Shown here: one piece after another, positions 28,609-41,048 of the stretch
Numbering within the stretch: position 1 is the stretch's first letter
Layout of the letters: each line of letters begins with the position of its first letter
NCBI RefSeq assembly: GCF_035046505.1
Contig: NC_089822.1
Span: forward strand, 270,711,054 to 270,775,053
Reading direction: 5' to 3'
DNA length: 64,000 nt
Source: Tiliqua scincoides
Lineage: Eukaryota; Chordata; Lepidosauria; Squamata; Scincidae
The notes under the pieces: generated by a model
The model's database searches: none
Told to the model about the DNA's origin: nothing
What the model saw: the letters and a program-made list of their open reading frames with translations, nothing else
Made by a program: the position numbers and the translations under genes

Positions 28609-31600
28609 GTAAGCCAAGAGGGGCTGGTGATGAGGGCTTGGTGGCTGCTACAGCCCCTTCTGTTGTCATGGCTTCCAGCCACCCCAAATTGGGGGGGGGG
28701 GCTTTTCCTGCTGTGTCCTTGTCTTGGGTAAAACAGCAATCCTTCTGCCTATGGGGGGAAATCTGGGAATGCATCCACACACTAAGGCACCATTTGGAGA
28801 GTCACTTCATAGCTGTAGTCAGTTGCAGAGTGTCCTCCCCCACCCCCTGGCTCACTGGTGGTGATTTGAACCTGTGTAGATCCCAGCTCCCCATAGCAGG
28901 TCCAAATCCCCACCACCCACACCCTGCAGCCCTGGGCAGTGGGTCAGGCAGTTGCAGTTCTCTACAGACCTCAACCCTGCAGGGCTTCCAGGGTGGGTGC
29001 AAATCCTCTGGCCATTGCTGCTGGGAGGAAGAAGTGCTGGGCTCTGAGAAGCACCCTGCAGCTCCTGGCAATGTGTCCTTTGCACACAAGGCCATTGTGA
29101 TTCCTGAGCTGGGCTCCCCTGACCACCATCCCGACCAATGAAATCTTCCCCCCAAAGGTGATGACAAAAATCCCCCCACCCAGCCCCTAACAGAGAGAGC
29201 ACCTGCTTTGCATGCCAGCTTCAATCCCTGGCAGTCCAGCCTTTGAAAGATCCCCACCTGACACCCCGAGGAGCTGCTGCCAGTCAGCGGGCAATGCTGA
29301 GTTCAGGGGCCAAGGGACTGACTCAGTCCAGGCAGCCTTAGATGCTCACCTGTGCAGAGGATGGGGTTGGGGAGGGGTCCTGCCCTGGCTTCCTTTTAGA
29401 GTGAAAAGCGCTGGATGTCCTCACAGCATGGATGTCCAGCCTGACACGCCCAAACCCTCATATGGGAATCCCCTCATGTTTCTGAACTAGACCTGGAGTA
29501 GCCACAGTTCTAACCCCCAGCAAAATCCAGACCTTTCCATCAACAACCCAGCACAGTCCTTTCGTTTCAGGAAAGGAACCACACGGTACTGGCTCATCCT
29601 GTCCTTCCTGTTTGCCACTGAGAAGATCAACCGGGACCCCAGGCTCCTGCTCAATGTCACTCTGGGCTACAACATCTACAACACCTATTTTGATGCCCGA
29701 GTGACTTCCGATGCCCTTGTAGACCTGCTCTCCACTGGAGAGACACGTGTTCCAAACTATAGCTGTGGAAGGCAGAGACGGCTGCTGGCAGTTCTTGAAG
29801 GGGCTGAAGCTGACCTCTCCAGCCATATTTCAATCATGTCGTCTGCCTACAAAATTCCCCAGGTGAGAGTGGGTGGAGGGCACAGGCTGCGTCTCGTCCC
29901 ACGTGGCGGCCTCCCATCCAAAAATGAGGTGGGGCATGCAGTGTGTGAGAAGGCTGAACAGAGAAGCACTGCCTAGTTCCGTGGACGTGTCCTTGCAGTG
30001 GGTGGGGGCTTCCTTGCATCAGAATGAAAAAGGGTTTTGCTCACTGTTAACAAGCTCAGGCCACCAAATATGTGACCTGAAGATAATTCCAAACATCCGT
30101 CTCTTCTCTCCCTTCCCAGGTCAGTTATGCTTTTGCGGCTCGTGATCTGAATGATAGAACTCAGTCCCCCTTTTTCTATCGGATGGTCCCCAAAGAGCCC
30201 CAGTACGTGGGGGTGGTCGGGCTGCTCCTGCACTTCCAGTGGTCCTGGGTAGCTCTGGTTGCTGCAGACACTGACAATGGAGAGCGGTTCATCAGGACCT
30301 TGACGCCCGAGTTAACTCAGAGCGGCATTTGCGTCGCTTACTCCCAGAGCATTTCGGGGATAACTACAGGTAAAGTGCTGCTCCGTAAGGAATCATTCCT
30401 CAAGGAGAGACAAGTCAATGTGTTCCTTTACTATGCAGAGACCGGTTCCTTCATGGATGGAATATTCATGATACAACACGTAGTTGAATTCTTAATAAAA
30501 CCCATAGTGGGAAAAGTCTGGATCACAACAGCCTTTTGGGACATCACTTTGGACCTGAGGTTCAATGGTTTATCTTTCCAGCACATTCAGGGTCTTTTTT
30601 CCTTCTCCATCCGGTCAATGAAAAGGATAAATTACAATGATTTCGAAAAGCTTCTCTTCACCTGGCAGCGGTTAGTGGAGGGGGGATTTCACTGTGCGTT
30701 TCCTAAGCCTGTTCTGTCTGTGAAAGGCTGGACGAGGTGCAGAGAAAGACCGCAGCCCCTGCCTTGGGACGTGATGGAAAGAGCCCTGGCCCAGGACAGC
30801 TATGCCATCCACAGCACTGTCCAGGCCGTGGCACAAGCCTTACACGCCGCGTCTTCATCTCGACTCCGGCAGAGGGTGGTGGAGGCCGGAGGCAGCCTGG
30901 AGGTTCCGAGGGTGCAGCCGTGGCAGGTACTCCTCTCCCCACCCAAACAGTCAGGGCTAAAGATGGGCCTTGGAACAAGCTCAGAAGGAAGTGAAATGGC
31001 ATGCATCTTTCAGGGAAATCCAGTAGTGAATCTCCCTGTACAGGTCCTTCTCTCTGCCCCCTGCAAGTGGCTCCAGGGGACACAGACCATCCAGCAGCAG
31101 CCCCCGGGCAGGGCCTAGGAGAGGGGGGTAAAAAGGGTAATCTGTACCCAGGCACAGGGTAAAAAGGGAGCCAATGGGGGGGCCCAGAAATTTCCTGAGA
31201 TCTGACATTTTCCAGTCTCACCCAGACTCACTGCCCACATAGGATGCTGGGGGCATTACCATGGGCACATGGCAGCACCTGTTGCCACAAGCCATACACA
31301 CCAGGCCCAGGGAAATTCCTGAACAGTGTCACATCAGCAAGGAAGCTGGCCTGCTACAGTAGATCCACTTCTCATGAAGGAGTTGAGGAGCTCAGGGACA
31401 AGGCTGTGGGGCTGCAGCTGCTGCAGAAGTCTGTTCTGGTGCAAACAGGACACTTTTCATTCTGGGGTGAGTCTCAACACTCATCTCCTGCAATGGTTTT
31501 CTGTTTTGGAAAGATCTGAGAGAGACTTAGCGTGGGTTTGGTTTTCCGTATTATTTTCTGTATCTAGCGGCCAATGCCGGGCAGGCAGGTAGACCTGAGT

Positions 31601-34600
31601 TCTGCCCTGCTTTCTGCTACCCTCTGTTTACTAGGGAAACTGGTGGTTGAGTCCATGCCACCATCAATGCCAGGCAGAAAGAGATCACATTGACATACTG
31701 GGCATAACGGAAACCTGATGGAATGCCGAGAATCAGTGGGATACCGCAATCCCGGGCTATAAACTCTACAGGAGGGAAAGGCAGGGGCGTGTTGGAGGTG
31801 GGGTGGCCATTTATGTTAAGGAAGGGATAGAATCCAGCAAAGTAGAGATTGAAGGTGGGTCCAATACCACCGTAGAATCTCTGTGGGTTAAATTACCAGG
31901 CTTGTGCAGCGATGTAATACTGGGGGCATGCTATCGTCCTCCAGACCAGAAATCCGATGGGGACTTTGATATGAGGAAACAGATCAGGGAGGTGACAAGG
32001 AGGGACAGAGTTGTAATCATGGGGGACTTCAATTATCCTCATATAGAATGGGTCAATTTGTGTTCTGGTCACGAAAAGGAGACCGGATTCCTTGACGTGC
32101 TAAATGACTGTGGCTTAGAGCAGCTAGTCAAGGAGCCCACCAGAGGACAGGTGACTCTGGATTTAATATTGTGCGGTACACTGGACCTGGTCAGAGATGT
32201 AAATGTTACTGAGCCATTGGGGAACAGTGATCATGCTGCGATCCGTTTTGAGGTGCACGTTGGGGGAGGAATACCAGGCAAATCTCTAACAAAAACCCTT
32301 GACTTCCGACGGGCGGACTTCCCCCAAATGAGGAGGCTGGTTGGAAGGAGGTTGAAAGGGAGGGTAAAAAGAGTCCAATCTCTCCAGAGTGCATGGAGGC
32401 TGCTTAAAACAACAGTAATAGAGGCCCAGCAGAGGTGTATACCACAAAGAAAGAAGGGTTCCACTAAATCCAGGAGGGTGCCCGCATGGCTAACCAGCCA
32501 AGTTAGAGAGGCTGTGAAGGGCAAGGAAACTTCCTTTCGTAAATGGCAGTCTTGCCCTAATGAGGAGAACAAAAAGGAACATAAACTGTGGCAAAAGAAA
32601 TGTAAGAAGGTGATACGGGAGGCCAAGCGAGACTATGAGGAACGCATGGCCAGCAACATTAAGGGGAATAATAAAAGCTTCTTCAAATATGTTAGAAGCA
32701 GGAAACCCGCCAGAGAAGCGGTTGGCCTTCTGGATGGTGAGGGAGGGAAAGGGGAGATAAAAAGGAAACTTAGAGATGGCAGAGAAATTAAATGAGTTCT
32801 TTGCATCCGTCTTCACGGCTGAAGACCTCGGGCAGATACCGCTGCCCGAACGGCCCCTCCTGACCGAGGAGTTAAGTCAGATAGAGGTTAAAAGAGAAGA
32901 TGTTTCAGACCTCATTGATAAATTAAAGATCAAAAAGTCACCAGGCCCTGATGGCATACACCCAAGGGTTATTAAGGAATTGAAGAATGAAGTTGCTGAT
33001 CTCTTGACTAAGATATGCAACTTGTCCCTCAAAACGGCCACGGTACCAGAAGATTGGAGGATAGCAAATGTCACGCCTATTTTTAAAAAGGGAAAGAGGG
33101 GGGACCCGGGAAACTATAGGCCGGTCAGCCTAACATCCATACCGGGTAAGATGGTGGAATGCCTCATCAAAGATAGGATCTCAAAACACATAGACGAACA
33201 GGCCTTGCTGAGGGAGAGTCAGCATGGCTTCTGTAAAGGTAAGTCTTGCCTCACAAACCTTATAGAATTCTTTGAAAAGCTCAACAGGCATGTGGATGCG
33301 GGAGAACCCATGGACATTATATATCTGGACTATCAGAAGGCGTTTGACACAGTCCCTCACCAAAGGCTACTGAAAAAACTCCACAGTCAGGGAATTAGAG
33401 GACAGGTCCTCTCGTGGATTGAGAACTGGTTGGAGGCCAGGAAGCAGAGAGTGGGTGTCAATGGGCAATTCTCACAATGGAGAAAGGTGAAAAGCGGCGT
33501 GCCCCAAGGATCTGTCCTGGGACCGGTGCTTTTCAACCTCTTCATAAATGACCTGGAGACAGGGTTGAGCAGTGAGGTTGCAAAGTTTGCAGACGACACC
33601 AAACCTTTCTGAGTGGTGAAGATCAGAAGTGATCGTGAGGAGCTCCAGAAGGATCTCTCCAGACTGGCAGAATGGGCAGCAAAATGGCAGATGCACTTCA
33701 ATGTCAGTAAGTGTAAAGTCATGCACATTGGGGTAAAGTCATGCACATCGGCTGATGGGTTCTGAGCTGTCTGTGACAGATCAGGAGAGACATCTTGGGG
33801 TGGTGGTGGACAGGTCGATGAAAGTGTCAACCCAATGTGCAGCGGCAGTGAAGAAGGCCAATTCTATGCTTGGGATCGTTAGAAAAGGTATTGAGAACAA
33901 AACGGCTAATATTATAATGCCTTTGTACAAATCGATGGTAAGGCCACACCTGGAGTATTGTGTCCAGTTCTGGTCGCCGCATCTCAAAAAAGACATAGTG
34001 GAAATGGAAAAGGTGGAAAAGAGAGCGAATAAGATGATTACGGGGCTGGGGCACCTTCCTTATGAGGGAAGGCTACAGCTTTTGGGCCTCTTCAGCCTAG
34101 AAAAGAGACGCTTGAGGGGGGACATGATTGAGACATACAAAATTATGCAGGGAATGGACAGAGTGGATAGGGAGATGCTCTTTACACTCTCACATCACAA
34201 CAGAACCAGGGGACATCCACTAAAATTGAGTCTTGGGAGAGTTAGAACAGACAGAAGAAAATATTTCTTTACTCCGCGTGTGGTCGGTCTGTGGAACTCC
34301 TTGCCACAGGATGTGGTGACGGCGTTCTTATGTTCTTAACTACAGTTCCCAGGAAGCCTTGCAGGTCTCTTGTTATCTGGTGTGCTCCCTGGGGCATTTG
34401 GTGGGCCACTGTGAGATACAGGAAGCTGGACTAGATGGGCCTATGGCCTGATCCAGTGGGGCTGTTCTTATGTTCTTACCTTGAAAAACTCCTCTTTATA
34501 AGAACATCAGAAGAGCCCTGCAGAATCAACCTGCATCCCGTTGCCCTCCCCTGCATCTGGCAGGCAGCCTACCTCTAAAACGAAGAGCTTGCATAGAGCT

Positions 34601-37600
34601 ACTATGACTTGTAACCCGTAATGAACTTCTCCTCCAGAAATTGGTCCAGTCCCTTTTAAAGGAATCCAGACAAGATGCCATCACTAATTCTTGTGGCAAA
34701 GGGTTCCACAAACTATTTACACGCTGGCTAAATAAATATTTTCTTTGTCCAAACTCTCCCAACTCTCAACCCTGGATGTCTGTTGGTGCAGGTAAGGCTA
34801 CACAGGGGCTGAGAGGGAGGTGAGAAGAGGGTGGAACAAGTAGATGGGCAGAACAGGGAGGTAACGGAGAAGGAAGGAGGGCAGATTGGGTCTGGGAAGG
34901 TTTGGCAGCAGCACCACTCAAGCACTTTCTAGACCCAATTTCCCTTCAACTGTCAAGGCAGTCATGCACCAGTGAAATTGCTAACACAGGTCTGAGTTGA
35001 CCCATGGCGACAGTGGGGGCTTACGCTGAAGCAGAGGAACAAATGTTCCCTTCTGCCAAGGAGGCCTCAGCATGCCTAAACTCCCTCCACTCACGGGATT
35101 CAGCAAATGCCATGTTGGGGCTGCTCTGTTACCACAAGGGGAGTTGCGGTGATCGAGTTGCCTGTGCCTCTCGTGGACTGACTCAGGATTCAAGGCAGAG
35201 GCATACCTGGAGGGGGCAAGAGGGGTAGATCTGCCTCTGGGCAGCAGAATAGAAAACGGGGGTTAGACAAACCAACCAATCAGCTGATTTCATTGGCATC
35301 GTCCCTGACTCATAGGAGATTCAGTCTCTGAGAAATACCCAACACGGTTCCCTGACCTCTGATGTTTCTCTTTTGTGTCAGCTCCATCCTTTTCTGAGGA
35401 ACTTCAGGGTCTACAACACTTCCCTGGAGGGTGTGTATCTGGATGGGGACGGGGATCTGGCAGCCGACTTTGACATAGTGAACTGGGTGGTTTTTCCCAA
35501 CAAGTCTGTTGTCAGAGTGACAGTTGGGAGCCTGGCAAGACGACACAGCCCACCAGGCCTCCACGTCACCATAGACCAGAGCGCCATTGAGTGGCCTGAA
35601 CGTTTCAACCAGGTAGGGAAATCCATGATTTCTAATAAAATATTACATGCCTCATCTCAAGATTCAAAAGCTGAGAGTCCTTTTCCTGCCCACATATTTT
35701 GCAAGACAAAGCTCCTGACAGCAGGAGTAGAGCAAAGGTGGGAGCAGTGTGTGATGGGCAGGCAACAAATGCGGGTTCTGGTGGCACCAAACAGGGCTAA
35801 ACATGGCTGGGGCAGCCACACCTAAACCCCAATGCAAAACATGGAGGGGGGTCCTGAGGTTGCAGTCAGTGACTTAAACTGGCAGCTGGAGAAGCTGATC
35901 TGCAGCAAGTGGAAGAGCCTCCTCTGTTGACAGGGCAGAAGGTCTTTAACAAAGTCTTAGACCCATATCGGTCCTGCTGCAGTTTGGGTTGTGGAGTGGA
36001 ACTGCCTGGGTGGCCTTGGAGGACAACCCACAGCAGAATCTGGGTGGGCAAGTGTGTTCTGCAGTGGAATTCGGCACCATCAGCTTTACGGGACCACCTG
36101 GCCACTCTGGGGTTGGGGGCAGTGTGTGGTGTTGCTTCCAGACTTGCTGGAGAGTGGTCTGCATGTGGCAGCACTGGGGCTCTGTCCTTTGACCTCCTGA
36201 GTCCCACAGGATCCTACCTTGTCAGGAGCCCATGCAGCTGAATGTCTTTGTGGAACTTCTGGGAGAGCCATGCTTTGGAGTGCAGCATCACCATGAGGAT
36301 CAGGGAGGGGTCTCTTCCCAATTCTGCCCCCAAGCTCTGCCCTCAAGAACCGTCTTGGGGTGCCTGCTAACCTCAGACTCGAGGTCCTGTAGGGTCTCCC
36401 CAACTGTGTGACTCACTGCTACAGACCAACTGCTCCCCCACCACACAGATTCTCCTTGATGCGCCTTGTCTTCCTGCTTAGACCCTGCCTCAGTCGAGGT
36501 GCACCAGCAGTTGCCGCCCGGGACACAGCAAGCTGATTCAGGAAGGAAGGCCGTTGTGCTGCTATGCGTGTGCTCGGTGCGCAGAAGGGACCGTCTCCTC
36601 CCAGGAAGGTGGGGGGCTCCAGAGCGATGGGCTGTTCATGGGGAGTGGGGCAAAGGTTGACTCAGACCCATTCTGTGGAGGTGTCCAGACATTCCATAAG
36701 TCAGAGCCCTTCTTCCTTTGTCTACCTTTAATAGCCATCATTTATCTCACAAAATGCTTAGTGAGAAATTACTCCGGACAGTAAACTGTGTCTGCAGGTG
36801 TGGGGGGGGGGGTGAAGTGGGGGCAGGACTGGACACAGCCAGCTGCAGGCTCTCCCTCTGGTTCAAACTGCATTACTGTCTGTTCGCGAAAACTTCCTAA
36901 ATAAGTGACACGGCAGTAGGAGGTTGGTTGGGTTCTCTTTGGCCAGTAGGTCAACCTGACTCGGCCTGTCCGTCCATCCACAGTGCTTTGTGCTCCAGAC
37001 CAGGGCCTGCCCGGACCCCCAGCCTCTGAGGCAGCCTGCCGAGTGCTGCCCTCCCACCTGATGCCCCACCCTCTTTGTGGTCCTCTGCAGCCCCACTTGC
37101 CCCTGCCTTTTCCAGGCCCTGCAGCGGGAGGAGAGGAGAGTGGGGATGTTAGGCAGATTAAATGATATTGGAGACACTGTTGTTGTATTTTTCTCTTTTC
37201 AGATGCAGATCATTGCGACAAGTGTCCGGAAGACCAGCATCCAAACAAGGCCCAGACTCAGTGTGTCCCCAAAGTCATAACTTTCCTGTCCTACGAAGAC
37301 TATCTGGGGGCCCTTCTGGCGTCTTTCACCCTGCTCTTCTCTCTAACCACGGGTTTTGTGTTAGGAGCCTTCATCAAACACCGGAAGACTCCAGTAGTCA
37401 AGGCCAACAACCGGGACCTCTCCTACGTCCTCCTCGCCTCCCTCCTGCTCTCCTTTTTGTCCTCCTTTCTGTTCATCGGCCGGCCAAGGAGGGTGACCTG
37501 CCTCCTCCGCCAAACGGCCTTCAGCATCATCTTCTCCCTGGCCCTCTCCTCTGTCTTGGCCAAAACCGTCACCGTGGTGGTGGCCTTCATGGCCACCAAA

Positions 37601-38113
37601 CCAGGAAGCAGGATGCGGAGGTGGCTGGGGAAGGGCTTGGCCAACGCCATCATCCTCTCGTGCTCCGCTCTCCAGCTCGGCCTCTGCACCGCCTGGCTGG
37701 GAATCTCTCCACCCTTCCCAGACTCCGACAGGCACTCCCAGCCCGGCCAAATCGTCCTGCAGTGCAACGCGGGGTCCGTCACCCTGTTCTACGGTGCTTT
37801 GGGCTACCTGGGCTTCCTGGCCACCGTCTGCTTCACAGGGGCCTTCCTGGCCAGGCGGCTGCCCGGGGCCTTCAACGAGGCCAAGCTGCTCACCTTCAGC
37901 ATGCTGGTCTTCTGCAGCGTCTGGGTGGCCTTTGTGCCCGCCTACCTGAGCACGAAGGGGAAGCACACGGTGGCCGTGCAGGTCTTCTCCATCCTGGCCT
38001 CCAGCGCCGGGCTGCTGGGCTGCCTCTTTTTCCACAAATGCTACATTATTTTTCTGAGGCCAGATCTGAATAGAAAGGAACAGCTGATGATGAAAAGGAA
38101 GGATAGTGTCTGA
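28391..38113 (+). CDS. Vomeronasal type-2 receptor, complete six-exon gene
   Basis: A class C GPCR of vomeronasal sensory neurons that binds non-volatile or peptide cues. Exons are 28391-28608, 29571-29862, 30120-30926, 35382-35612, 36482-36608 and 37203-38113. All introns are GT-AG and all phases match (2, 0, 0, 1 where checked), giving 861 residues with no stop, the normal V2R length. Order: signal peptide, Venus-flytrap ligand domain, cysteine-rich domain, seven membrane helices. The ATG at 28391 is chosen because it opens a clean signal peptide; an in-frame ATG at 28301 would add 30 residues. Introns 1, 2, 4 and 5 are short, while intron 3 is enlarged by CR1 copies. An LTR element sits 205 bases upstream. 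Confidence 0.93.
28609..29570 (+). other. V2R intron 1
   Basis: Intron of 962 bases with a run of 10 G near 28690. No repeat of the families in this window was recognised. Confidence 0.7.
29571..29862 (+). CDS. V2R exon 2 (ligand-binding domain)
   Basis: 292 bases. Reads [40 protein letters not shown] and ends MSSAYKIPQ, the typical end of this exon. Acceptor TTTCAG, donor GTGAGA. Confidence 0.93.
30120..30926 (+). CDS. V2R exon 3 (main ligand-binding exon)
   Basis: 807 bases, 269 codons, no stop. Starts [20 protein letters not shown] and [20 protein letters not shown], contains [17 protein letters not shown], and ends RVQPWQ before GTACTC. Length and borders match V2R exon 3. Confidence 0.94.
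31655..34340 (+). mobile_element. CR1 LINE in V2R intron 3
   Basis: Plus-strand CR1 ORF2 split into open frames at 31803-32795, 32776-33612 and 33755-34339. It has endonuclease ([18 protein letters not shown]), RT ([22 protein letters not shown]) and C-terminal parts. The 5' end is truncated near 31655. A short duplication of GGGGTAAAGTCATGCACAT-type sequence near 33715-33745 replaces part of the RT end. The frame changes make it inactive. It lies on the gene's sense strand. Confidence 0.9.
34352..34480 (+). mobile_element. CR1 LINE 3' tail
   Basis: Ends GGGGCTGTTCTTATGTTCTT. A short unrelated piece (AACTACAGTTCCCAGGAAGC) separates it from the CR1 body ending at 34340, so it is either a second insertion or the same element after a deletion. 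Confidence 0.8.
34497..34775 (-). mobile_element. Older CR1 LINE fragment
   Basis: Minus strand. Last RT codons ([31 protein letters not shown]) and part of the tail. More diverged than the neighbouring copy. Confidence 0.8.
35382..35612 (+). CDS. V2R exon 4
   Basis: 231 bases. Reads [37 protein letters not shown] and [10 protein letters not shown], the end of the ligand domain. Acceptor TTTGTGTCAG, donor GTAGGG. Its diverged sister is the pseudogene exon at 17395. Confidence 0.94.
36482..36608 (+). CDS. V2R exon 5 (cysteine-rich domain)
   Basis: 127 bases. Reads [20 protein letters not shown] and [20 protein letters not shown]. The cysteine pattern is that of the NCD3G linker of class C receptors. 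Acceptor CTGCTTAG, donor GTGGGG. Confidence 0.93.
37203..38113 (+). CDS. V2R exon 6 (seven-transmembrane domain)
   Basis: 911 bases ending at TGA 38111-38113. Starts [20 protein letters not shown] and then enters the helices: [37 protein letters not shown], the intracellular [14 protein letters not shown] motif, [39 protein letters not shown] and [11 protein letters not shown]. All seven helices and the class C loop motifs are present and uninterrupted. Confidence 0.96.
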
Positions 38114-38484
38114 CTCACTGTTGGGCCAACCGCCAGGCCCGGCAGAGGGAGGGGGCCGTGCTTGTTGAGCTGGAATCTGCATTTTACTTGGACAAAATTC
38201 AACAGGATCGGTTCGCAGGTTGGGGATACACCTTGACCCACAGCTTCTCTTGGAGGTCCAGGTGGCCTCATGGAGTCCTCAGGTAGCCTCAGTTTAGCTC
38301 ACCTGTTAGCTTCGGCCTTTCATGGAGATTTCTGAGCTAACCACAAATAATCTGCCATAAAAAGTTTTATTTGGTTTTGATTATTTAAGGGGGAGGTGGA
38401 TGGGTAATAACTGTGGCTCCATCTGCTGACACTATACTACCTGTATCAGCTACCTAGTACGCTTTTAAAGTGATTCTAATTTAT

Positions 38485-38593
38485 AGTTTGGAATAAAAAC
38501 AGGTAACTCTGCTTTCTGCACTTCTGCCTTTGTAAAACACCAAAATCTATGAAAACATACAACCCTTTATACCCACCTCCAGCTGTGGTTATT
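38485..38593 (-). repeat. Unclassified dispersed repeat, copy 2
   Basis: Inverted copy of 776-882. It ends directly against a MITE at 38596. Confidence 0.6.
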
Positions 38594-38595
38594 CC

Positions 38596-38785
38596 CATTT
38601 GAGGGCCCAATCCTGTCCAACTTTCCAGCACCGGTGCAGTCGCAATGCAGCCCCGAGGGAAGGGAACAGACGTTCCCTTACCTTGAGGAGGCCTCTGTGA
38701 CTGCCTCCCCACCACAGAATGCAACACACACCCCATTGGCATGGCTGCACCGGAACCCGAATATGGGATAGGATTGGGCTCTTAG
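38596..38785. mobile_element. MITE of the CCAATTTTCCAGCAC family
   Basis: A 190-base element with inverted ends GGCCCAATCCTGTCCAACTT and GGGATAGGATTGGGC. The middle has GGGAACAGACGTTCCC. Related copies lie at 40177, 42897 and 50587. Confidence 0.75.
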
Positions 38786-38870
38786 TGACCTCGCTTCCAC
38801 ATACCTACTATGACTTGTAACCTTTGGCTGACTAAAATATGCAACTTGTCCCTCAAAACGGCGTAAAGTG

Positions 38871-39009
38871 CTGGCGCTGGGCATCTGAGCTGGCTGCGTC
38901 CCCACCCAGGATCTCCTCCTGCGCAGACCCTTCGCGGACTGTCTCGCCGTTGCCACCCTGGACATCGGCGGTGGGACCCTGTTCCGCGACAGCCTCTTGT
39001 TCTTCCATC
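38871..39009 (-). pseudogene. SCAN exon 5' fragment (inverted duplicate)
   Basis: Minus-strand copy of the first 46 codons of the SCAN gene's coding exon ([20 protein letters not shown] onward, up to SSDAQRQ). It stops before the SCAN domain proper. It keeps the ATG and an acceptor-like CTGCTCCGCAG upstream. Without a domain it cannot replace the real gene, but its promoter may survive. Confidence 0.85.
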
Positions 39010-39115
39010 CTTGGCTCCCTCTTTCGGACCAGGATCCTGCAAAGGTTCCTTCAGCTGCGGAGCAGAGAACGAGACGATTCAGCCCCCCCCCCCACCAGGG
39101 CCAGGCAGTGACAAC

Positions 39116-39298
39116 CAGTGGCGTAGCTAGAGGGGGGCAAAGCACTAAGTCTTGCAGGAAGCCTCCCCGCAGCGTGCAAGCGGCGCCTCCCCTTCGGAGC
39201 CATTCCAGGCGGGGGAGCAAAAGGGAGGTGTGCGCTTGCATGCCGCGGTGTGGCTCCCTGCAAGACTGAGTGCTTTGCCCCCTCTAGCTACGCCACTG
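39116..39298. mobile_element. hAT MITE, CAGTGGCGTAGCT family (left arm, 1)
   Basis: Inverted ends CAGTGGCGTAGCTAGAGG and CCTCTAGCTACGCCACTG. Flanks GTGACAAC and GTGACAGG agree at 6 of 8. The right-arm equivalent is 51819-51997. Confidence 0.85.
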
Positions 39299-39299
39299 G

Positions 39300-39657
39300 T
39301 GACAGGCCCCCCCCCGCCCGGCGCCCCTACCTGCTGCCACTCCCGCTTCTCTGCCCTCCGCAGCGAGGCTGCCCCCACCGCCCCCCGGAGACGCGGAGCC
39401 CGCACGTGGGAAGGGGTGGCCAGGAAGTGCGCGGGCGCAGCGCCAGGCGGAGGCTTCTCTAGGGCTCGGCGTCCCTCGCCTTGACCCCTGGGCTGCTCGT
39501 CGGGTTCGCTCGCGCGCCCCCTGCCCGGACCCTGGCAGCCCCTCCCGTGCACGCCCTCCTCCTGCGGGGGTCGGGGGAGTGCGAGGGGCAGGAGGGGGGC
39601 AAAGGCAGGGAAGCAGTGGGGCGGGGCTTCGGGAGGGGGAGGAGGATGCGCGGGCAG
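39300..39657 (-). promoter_or_regulatory. GC-rich SCAN-type promoter region, duplicate copy
   Basis: Strongly CpG-rich sequence between two MITEs, the mirror of 51444-51818. By position it is the CpG-island-like 5' region of the SCAN gene in duplicated, inverted form. No specific factor site is claimed. Confidence 0.45.
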
Positions 39658-39790
39658 CAGTGGCGTAGCTGGAGGGGGCGCAGAGCGCTGAGTTTGGCAG
39701 GGAGTCTCACCGCAGCGTGCAAAGCACTAAGTTTCGCTGGGGCCCCACCTGCAGAACTTAGCGCTTTGCCCCCCTCTAGCTACGCCACTG
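39658..39790. mobile_element. hAT MITE, CAGTGGCGTAGCT family (left arm, 2)
   Basis: Inverted ends CAGTGGCGTAGCTGGAGG and CCCCTCTAGCTACGCCACTG. The flanking 8-mers do not match. The right-arm equivalent is 51311-51443. Confidence 0.82.
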
Positions 39791-40176
39791 AGAGTGCGTG
39801 TCAGTTCACAGTGACCCCCCTGCAAGCAGCAGCAATTTAAAAGTGGTGGCAATAAAAATCAGGAGGAGAGCAAAAAAATCAGGCTAACTGCAGATTTGCT
39901 GCTACACGCAGCAAAAATCCTGGTGTGGCTTCTCTCCCTGCGAGTTCTCCTCTGGAAAGCAAAGCTTGTACTGCACATCACCTGAAGTCCTTTCCGTGCT
40001 TCTCTTTTATCTTGGCCCCCCCACAGCCCCAAGTCCTTGGCACATAAGAAGGTTTTCCATTCCAGTTCTTGCTGCACTCGGAGTAATTCCAGAGTTTTTC
40101 TCCTGCCTGAATTCAGGCTGGAGCTTCTGGTGATACCCCAAGCATTTCTAAGCTTCTCTGCTGGGTAAAGACTTCA

Positions 40177-40370
40177 AGGCCAAAATCCTAACCAATTTTC
40201 CAGCACTGACAGAAGGGCATTGCAACTCTGAGGTAAGGTAAGAGAACAAACATTGCCCTACCTTGAGGAGGCCTCCCTGAGTGCTACCCAACTGCAGGGT
40301 GCAGCACATGCTCCACTGGCACAGCTATGCCAGTGCTGGAAAGTTGGCTAGGACTGCACCTTAACAGACA
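40177..40370. mobile_element. MITE of the CCAATTTTCCAGCAC family (left arm)
   Basis: Inverted ends AATCCTAACCAATTTTCCAG and GCTGGAAAGTTGGCTAGGAC. The equivalent in the right arm (50587-50985) has been enlarged by inserted CR1 sequence, so the left arm keeps the simpler form. Confidence 0.75.
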
Positions 40371-41048
40371 CTGAGGACCAAATTGCATCTGGCCCCAAGC
40401 CTGTCATCTGCAGACGGAGCTGTGGCCATCTTTGGACAGGACATGGCCAGGAAACCTCTCTGCTGAAATGAAGCTGCAAAGGGAACCAGGTTGACTAGGG
40501 TTGTGGGATCCCAAGAGTGGGAGGTTCCAAAGGCTTCCTCCTTGTCATAGTCCCCCTCCCAAATTCTTTCTTGAAACAGCTGTTTGCTCCCCAGAGTGCT
40601 CAGGCCAGCCAGCCAGCCCACCACCCCCACAGCTCCAAGATTCCCTTCTCAGTGGTCTTTGGGCAAACAAGAGACACCTCCACCCCCTTCTTCGGGCCCA
40701 CTGATTGCCTTCAAGTCATGTGCAATTTGACCCTCAGCTATGAGCACCAGTTGAAACACCCCCTCTGTGCCCAGCACTGATGTGGTTTGTCTCATAAATG
40801 ATGCGCCTTAACTTATCACAAAAGGATCTGCTCCACGATGGCTGTTCTTATGTTCTTTCTGAAGTTCTTTCCGTACTTGGATCACTGATTTGGTTTCAAG
40901 CCAGGGGGGCATCTTTCGTGGAAAATAAATCTTGAGCTCTTGCTGAAGCTTCCCCCCCCCCCACACACACACTCAGTATTCATCTGGTTTCTCCCTAAGG
41001 TGCATTCTTCAATGGATATTCACAATTTGTGGTTGCACTTCCCAGCAT

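Noticed and set aside
37361-38182. 273-codon minus-strand frame opposite the V2R 7TM exon
   Set aside because: It is a shadow of the GC-biased receptor exon, rich in Gly, Glu and Gln, with no family features.
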